Assembly (NCBI GenBank): GCA_026987375.1
Contig: JALSMT010000049.1
Location: forward strand, 1-54,428
DNA length: 54,428 nt
From: Thermaceae bacterium
Lineage (GTDB): Bacteria; Deinococcota; Deinococci; Deinococcales; Marinithermaceae
Direction of reading: 5' to 3'
In this document: positions 47,447-54,428 of the stretch, piece by piece
How positions within the stretch are numbered: the first letter of the stretch is position 1
Layout: each line of letters begins with the position of its first letter
Program-made: the position numbers and the translations under genes
The notes under the pieces: generated by a model
What the model was told of the DNA's origin: nothing
Seen by the model: the letters and a program-made list of their open reading frames with translations, nothing else
The model's database searches: none

Positions 47447-49045
47447 ATGAAGATTAGGACGACAATAATTATCTTGACGATCGCGCTGGCTTTGAGCGCG
47501 TTGCTAGCGGCTTGCAGCGCAGGAGCCAGAGACGGCCTACAAGGGAATGCGGTTATCAGCGATTTTTCCACACCCCGATACCTGTTGGGCGTTAGAAAAG
47601 TCATACCTTTTTCCGCAGTCATAGAGAACGCTGGCCACGATGAGGCGGACTATCTGGCTGAGCTGGTTTTGCCGGCGGGCGCAGAGCTAGTCAGGGGGCC
47701 TGTAAGCGAAAAAGGAGCGTTGCGGCCAGGCGAAGCCGCGCTTCTTGACTGGAAGATATCGTTTGCCGCGGAGGGAGAGTACCGCCTAAAACTCAGGGCA
47801 TACTCTGGCGCAGGCTCCGATGAAAAAGCCTTAGTGGTGAGAATTAGCGACGACTACTGGCGGCAGCGCCGTTTCTTGCTGACCGCCTACTCACCCCCTT
47901 ACGGCAACCGCGGGCCGCCTTATCGGGACGCAGACTTTGAGTATTACAAAAACGCTAACTTCGACACCATTATGTGGGTGCGCGACGACGACGCGCTAGT
48001 GCAGAAAGTGCGCCAGTTCGGCTTTAGATATTTCCTGAGCATCGCCGACCTGATAGACGAGGAAAAATTGCGCGGAGAGATAAACGCTCCCCCAGAAGAG
48101 ATAACCGAGGAAGACTTAAGAGCGGTCGATGAGGCCGTGGAAAAATACAAGGACGACCCTAACCTCATCGGTTATTATCTCTGCGATGAGCCGTACCCCT
48201 CGGCTTTTTTTAATATAGCTAAAGTAGTCGCCCGCATTCGCGCCAAGGATCCTCAGCGACCCACTTACGTCAACCTTTTTCCTTACTTCCTGGCCGAAGA
48301 GGGTAGCCCGGAGTATATCGAGGCGTTTTTGCAGACCACTAAGGTTCAGCTCCTCTCCTTTGACCGCTACGTCTTTTTCAACGACGGCTACGACGAGCGA
48401 AACGATTTTTTGCAGAACCTGGCCACCTTCAGAGATTACGCCTTGAAGTATGGCGTACCCTTCGTTAGCATCATCCAAGCCATCGGCACCAACGGCACCA
48501 GCGCCGACTATCTTAATTGGCGTACCCCTAGCGAGGCGGAGCACCGCTGGCAGGTTTACACATCACTGGCTTTCGGCGTCCACGGCATAGTTTGGTTTCA
48601 CTGGGACTATGACTGGGGGGTTACCGGCAACCCCGACCGCGACGTCGTCTACCCTTCGATAAAGCGCCTAAACAAAGAGATTAACGCCCTGGGGCCGGTC
48701 ATGGTGCGCCTCACCTCTACCCAGGTGTATGGCACCGGGCCCGACCCCATCGGTATTCCCGTGACGCCCTTCCAGAAAAGACTGCAGAGCGACGCCGACT
48801 TAGTGGTGGGCTTTTTCCGTGACGGCGAGAACGAACCTAATTATTTTATGCTTACCAATCGCAGTTTCACGGATTCGCTAGACTCCGAGGCGGCCCTATC
48901 TTTCCAGCTTGACGATCTGGAATGGTTCAACCCCGACAGCGCCGCGTGGGAGAGCGTGCCATATAACAATGAAGACGTCGGAGCTAAATTTACATTTCAC
49001 TTACGACCCGGCGGAGGCAAGCTGTATAGGTTCAGCGCTCGCTGA
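47447..49045 (+). CDS. Putative TIM-barrel glycoside-hydrolase-like lipoprotein
   Basis: 532 aa. The signal ends in a lipobox (LLAAC, Cys 23), so the protein should be anchored outside the cytoplasm. Residues about 40-135 look like an Ig-type beta domain. A (beta/alpha)8-like domain follows, with NANFDTIMWVRDDDA, LIGYYLCDEPYPSAFF, LLSFDRYVFFNDGY and WQVYTSLAFGVHGIVWFHW, a pattern seen in GH-like families such as GH42. The Glu in CDEP is a candidate acid/base residue. A small beta domain closes the protein. It probably processes the glycan imported by the adjacent transporter; this is inference. Confidence 0.6.
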   Translation: MKIRTTIIILTIALALSALLAACSAGARDGLQGNAVISDFSTPRYLLGVRKVIPFSAVIENAGHDEADYLAELVLPAGAELVRGPVSEKGALRPGEAALLDWKISFAAEGEYRLKLRAYSGAGSDEKALVVRISDDYWRQRRFLLTAYSPPYGNRGPPYRDADFEYYKNANFDTIMWVRDDDALVQKVRQFGFRYFLSIADLIDEEKLRGEINAPPEEITEEDLRAVDEAVEKYKDDPNLIGYYLCDEPYPSAFFNIAKVVARIRAKDPQRPTYVNLFPYFLAEEGSPEYIEAFLQTTKVQLLSFDRYVFFNDGYDERNDFLQNLATFRDYALKYGVPFVSIIQAIGTNGTSADYLNWRTPSEAEHRWQVYTSLAFGVHGIVWFHWDYDWGVTGNPDRDVVYPSIKRLNKEINALGPVMVRLTSTQVYGTGPDPIGIPVTPFQKRLQSDADLVVGFFRDGENEPNYFMLTNRSFTDSLDSEAALSFQLDDLEWFNPDSAAWESVPYNNEDVGAKFTFHLRPGGGKLYRFSAR

Positions 49046-49186
49046 AAAAATGGTCGCGGCGGTAGCGTCGTTTATAACAAACGAGTCGATTAAATAAGGC
49101 GGTACACTATTAGGCCCTTTGTGCTTAAATTGTAAGGGACAAAAAACTTGCGCCTACTACGCTAAAATAATACTAGGAGGTGCGAG

Positions 49187-51589
<2,403 letters not shown>

Positions 51590-51905
51590 GCTGCGCGAAG
51601 TAACGCGACGTTGACGGGCCGGGCATTCGCTCGGCCCGCCGACGGCGCGGTTGCATATTAGTACCCATATTTGCTTGCGCAGAATGCCGATACGGCTTCC
51701 TACTGCGTACAATTCGCAAATGCTATAGAATAGCCGTGAGGGCATATCAAGTAGGGGCGCTGCTATGTAAACCACCAGAATATCAACTTGACCACAAGCC
51801 GTATTTCGCTGCGCGTCTGTAGATTTGAGGCGCTAGTGAAAGATTGGGTTGAGACGAGGGGAAGAGCGAAATCAAGACAAGAAGATCGCCTAGCGGAGAC
51901 GTTAA
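51590..51905. other. Gene-free stretch after ppsA
   Basis: About 315 nt. The first 50 nt hold the ppsA terminator. The remainder is lower in GC and has no convincing ORF; it contains TATAGAAT near 51723, which could be a -10 element for the exporter operon, but no matching -35 is evident. Confidence 0.4.
51615..51638 (+). terminator. ppsA terminator
   Basis: CGGGCCGGGC (51615-51624) pairs with GCTCGGCCCG (51629-51638) around an ATTC loop, a 10-bp stem with one G-T pair, 26 nt after the ppsA stop. Confidence 0.65.
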
Positions 51906-52835
51906 ATGTCGGCTATCAGCGTCAGAAAATTACGCAAAGTATACCTGCGCCCCCTGCGCTCTGGGGCGGGTTGGTTAGGAGATTTATTCCGACGCCAAGT
52001 CGAGGAAGTAACGGCCTTGGACGGCGTTTCATTTTCGATCGAGAGGGGAGAATTCATTGGTTACGTTGGCCTTAACGGTGCTGGTAAAACAACAACCATG
52101 AAAATCCTGGCGGGAATATTGCATCCTACGTCAGGGGAGGTTGGCGTACTGGGGCGTGTCCCGTGGAAAAGAGAGCCAGCGTTCCTGAGGCGAATTGGTT
52201 TTGTAATGGGACAAAAGCAGCAGCTATGGTGGGATCTACCCGCAGCAGACACCTTTGAGTTTCTAAGAACAATATACGATATACCCAGACAAAAATTCAG
52301 CAAATCGATTGGAGAAATGAGCGAAATCCTCGGTGTTGCTGAGTTAATACAAACCCCGGTACGCAACCTGTCGTTAGGAGAGCGTGCCAAGGTTGAGCTG
52401 ATTGCTTCTCTATTGCATGACCCGGAGGTGGTCTTTCTCGACGAGCCGACCCTGGGCATGGACGTGCTGGCGCAGCGGAACATGCGCAGCTTTTTCGCCG
52501 AATACAACCGCCGCTACCATAAAACGATGCTGCTAACGACGCACAACCTCTCGGATGTCGAAGCTCTGTGCCAAAGAGTAATCATCATTCACCAAGGGCG
52601 CATTATCTGGGACGGCGACCTCGACGATCTGCTGAACCGTTACGACCGCGAGCGTGTTTTCCGCATAGCGTATGAGGCGTCCGGTCGTCTGCAAGAAGAG
52701 AAAATCGAGGCGAGCAAAGCGGAGGCGGCCAGGTTGTTGAGCGAGTTCTCCGCCAAAGGCCGCGTCGTCACCTTTGAAGAGGAGCGGCTTAATCTCGAGC
52801 GGGTTGTAGCTCGAATGCTGGAGTCTGCGTCGTGA
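51906..52835 (+). CDS. ABC-2 exporter ATP-binding protein
   Basis: 309 aa. Walker A GLNGAGKTTTM (55-65), Q-loop GQKQQLWWDLP, signature LSLGERAKVEL, Walker B VVFLDEPTLGMD and H-loop LLTTHNLSDVE. The long N-terminal loop (LRPLRSGAGWLGDLFRR) is typical of DrrA-like or DUF990-partner ATPases. GGAGACG precedes the ATG. It overlaps the first permease by 4 nt. The first roughly 500 nt are richer in A/T-ending codons than the rest. Confidence 0.93.
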   Translation: MSAISVRKLRKVYLRPLRSGAGWLGDLFRRQVEEVTALDGVSFSIERGEFIGYVGLNGAGKTTTMKILAGILHPTSGEVGVLGRVPWKREPAFLRRIGFVMGQKQQLWWDLPAADTFEFLRTIYDIPRQKFSKSIGEMSEILGVAELIQTPVRNLSLGERAKVELIASLLHDPEVVFLDEPTLGMDVLAQRNMRSFFAEYNRRYHKTMLLTTHNLSDVEALCQRVIIIHQGRIIWDGDLDDLLNRYDRERVFRIAYEASGRLQEEKIEASKAEAARLLSEFSAKGRVVTFEEERLNLERVVARMLESAS

Positions 52836-53635
52836 GGTACGTAGCGTTGTTGCGGGGAGCCTTTGCTCTCGCCTGGCGCGAGGGTACGGCCTACCGCTTC
52901 AGTTTCGCTATGAGCTTTCTGGTCATCGCCTTACCGTTTACGTTGCAGGTGTTTCTTTGGCGGGCGGTATTTTCGGGGCGCGCGAGCCTGGCGGGCTACT
53001 CTTTTTCGCGGATGGTCGCTTACTACGTCCTGGCTTTGCTGCTCTTCGACTTCGTACAACCAACCCTCCTCTACGATGTCGCCGACGACATTAAGAGCGG
53101 CAACCTGGCGGCCCATTTGTTGCGCCCCGTTCCGTATCCGCTTTGGTCCGCGGGGGTTCGCTTCGGTTCACAGGCGGTCTACCTCGTGGTAGTGGCGTTG
53201 ACGGTAGGGCTAATTTCGTGGCTACTGGTCGTACTGGGTTACCTCAACCCCGGCGAGTGGTCACTGGAAAGAGCCGCCGCTTTCCTCTTGGTCTTTGCGC
53301 TGGCTTGGCTCGTAGGTTTGTTGCTGAGCCTGGCGGTCAGCTTCGCCGTCTTCTTCACAGAAGACGCCAGCGGCTTGAGCAAAGTGGTCGGTTTTGTCTT
53401 CCCGCTATTTTCCGGCGCTCTCATACCCCTCGATCTCTTGCCGCGATGGCTGCAGATTATCGGGAAATACCTTCCCTTCCGTTGGCTGGTTTATGAGCCC
53501 ATACGTGTCTTTAGCGGACGTGCAGCCTTGCTGGACGTGCTGCCAGCGTTACTGGCTTGGGCGCTCCTGGCCGCGCTCCTGGCTTGGTTATTATGGCGTG
53601 CGGGGGAAGCGCGGTTTACGGCGGTGGGAGGATGA
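52832..53635 (+). CDS. ABC-2 family permease 1
   Basis: 267 aa with about six membrane helices. The N-terminal WREGTAYRFSFAMSFLVIAL and the VVGFVFPLFSGALIPLDLLP segment fit DUF990-type ABC-2 permeases. It starts at GTG overlapping the ATPase stop. Its exported substrate is unknown; relatives export drugs, viologens or polysaccharides. Confidence 0.88.
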   Translation: MRYVALLRGAFALAWREGTAYRFSFAMSFLVIALPFTLQVFLWRAVFSGRASLAGYSFSRMVAYYVLALLLFDFVQPTLLYDVADDIKSGNLAAHLLRPVPYPLWSAGVRFGSQAVYLVVVALTVGLISWLLVVLGYLNPGEWSLERAAAFLLVFALAWLVGLLLSLAVSFAVFFTEDASGLSKVVGFVFPLFSGALIPLDLLPRWLQIIGKYLPFRWLVYEPIRVFSGRAALLDVLPALLAWALLAALLAWLLWRAGEARFTAVGG

Positions 53636-54428
53636 GAGGCGCACGCTCTCATGGCGGCTGGCGCTGGAGCGTCGCCGTCAAACAACTATGGCTGGGCCTG
53701 CGGGCATGGCGCAGCTTCAGGTCGAGTTTTTGGCTGGGCGTCTTTGCCGACATGACGTGGCTGGCCTTCTCGTTCGTTTTTTTCGGCAGCATCTACGGCC
53801 GCGTCGGCTCGATAGGGGGTTGGGGCTGGTCCGACGTTGTTTTGCTCATCGGTACGGCCCAGCTGATCGAAGGCGCCCATGTGGGTCTTTTCGAGAGCAA
53901 TCTACGTCGCTTGTCGGCCGGTGTCAGGAGCGGGGCGCTGGACCGTTGGCTCTTATATCCGGTGGATACGCAGTTGCTGTTAATTTTCGGTCGCGTCAAC
54001 TTAAGGGGATTGCTCGTCTTCTTCCTCGGTTTGGGAGTCGTCTTGTATGCTTTGCGGGCGGGAGAACATCAGATAGGGGCAGCTTCACTCGTGCGCTATG
54101 GTCTGCTCGTAGTCGGCGGGGTCGCCGTTCGACTGGCTGCAGCTTTCCTGATCGAAACCCTGGCGTTCTTCTTCGTCGATGTCGCCGTGCTGCGGGCCTT
54201 GCAGAACGAATTCTACGGTTACGCCGCCTACCCGCAGTCGGTTTACCCCGGCTGGGCTTGGAAGCTCCTCTTCACGTTATTGATTCCGGTTCTCTGGATG
54301 GGTAACGTGCCCGTAGCGGCGCTGCGCGAACCAGGACAGGTATTGCCGTGGCTGGTCTTCCCGCCCTTGCTCTTGTTGGCGAGCAGGCTGTTGTTCGCGG
54401 CTGCGCTGCGTCGCTACCAAAGCGCCGG
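53632..54428 (+). CDS. ABC-2 family permease 2 (runs off the window)
   Basis: A frame opens at the ATG overlapping the previous stop (ATGA, preceded by GGGAGG) and stays open to the last base, at least 265 codons. It encodes several hydrophobic segments (FWLGVFADMTWLAFSFVFFG, LLVFFLGLGVVLYAL, LLFTLLIPVLWMGNVPVAAL). It pairs with permease 1 to form a heteromeric channel. The C-terminal end lies just beyond the window, judging from the usual length of about 265-270 aa. Confidence 0.85.
   Translation, partial: MRGARSHGGWRWSVAVKQLWLGLRAWRSFRSSFWLGVFADMTWLAFSFVFFGSIYGRVGSIGGWGWSDVVLLIGTAQLIEGAHVGLFESNLRRLSAGVRSGALDRWLLYPVDTQLLLIFGRVNLRGLLVFFLGLGVVLYALRAGEHQIGAASLVRYGLLVVGGVAVRLAAAFLIETLAFFFVDVAVLRALQNEFYGYAAYPQSVYPGWAWKLLFTLLIPVLWMGNVPVAALREPGQVLPWLVFPPLLLLASRLLFAAALRRYQSA

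Overview
The window looks like chromosome from a member of the Deinococcota, most probably a Thermales or Trueperales relative and perhaps an uncultured one. The evidence is indirect but consistent. Many genes have a TANNNT -10 box ending only 6-10 nt before an ATG or GTG, the leaderless arrangement common in Deinococcus and Thermus. MurE lacks the DAP-type DNPR motif, which fits the L-ornithine peptidoglycan of this phylum. GC is high, and the hexamer CTCGAG is strongly over-represented. No rRNA, tRNA, CRISPR array, transposase or phage gene was recognised.

Layout. 1-2.0 kb: hemA with a HemX/CcsA-like membrane protein. 2.0-4.0 kb: a tightly coupled operon with a strong promoter, a 30-codon small ORF, two proteins with SHOCT-like handles, a handle-less paralogue and a DUF2089 zinc-ribbon/HTH regulator. 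4.0-6.3 kb: a convergent histidine kinase and response regulator. 6.3-9.7 kb: hemolysin III-like protein, methyltransferase, Cys/Met-type PLP enzyme and 1-Cys peroxiredoxin. 9.7-14.9 kb: AddB and AddA. 14.9-21.2 kb: OsmC, an SDR lacking its catalytic Tyr/Lys, a B12-binding protein, PlsY, HisD, a DUF3108-like protein with an Arg-rich tail, and LepA. 21.2-22.3 kb: a truncated DUF3179 gene abutting an AT-rich insert that carries a lipoprotein gene with an in-frame stop. 22.3-37.7 kb: tyrosine phenol-lyase, ArgS, an HtrA-like protease, two deoxynucleoside kinases, MurE, a Nif3-like protein, Tmk, DUF192, a Cys-less FmdB-like protein, 5-formyl-THF cyclo-ligase, HAD hydrolase, RNA m5C methyltransferase, AcpS, GNAT, cupin and UvrC. 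37.7-38.5 kb: a second AT-rich island with an eroded reading frame. 38.5-41.7 kb: a His-rich unknown protein, a DsbB-like protein, FtsY and GltX. 41.7-49.1 kb: a carbohydrate ABC importer (binding protein and two permeases, no ATPase), two Gfo/Idh/MocA dehydrogenases and a TIM-barrel-like lipoprotein. 49.1-51.6 kb: PEP synthase. 51.9 kb to the end: an ABC-2 exporter with its ATPase and two permeases, the last cut by the window edge.

Best leads for something undescribed: (i) the handle-sharing DUF2089 operon with its small first ORF; (ii) the 125-residue unknown protein with five alternating histidines; (iii) a CIRCE-like dyad upstream of a cysteine-less FmdB homologue; (iv) one AGTATACT palindrome that appears to be the -10 box of two divergent leaderless genes; (v) abrupt codon-usage switches inside ppsA, argS and uvrC, suggesting mosaic genes or a chimeric assembly. 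All calls come from reading the sequence; no similarity search or structure prediction was run.
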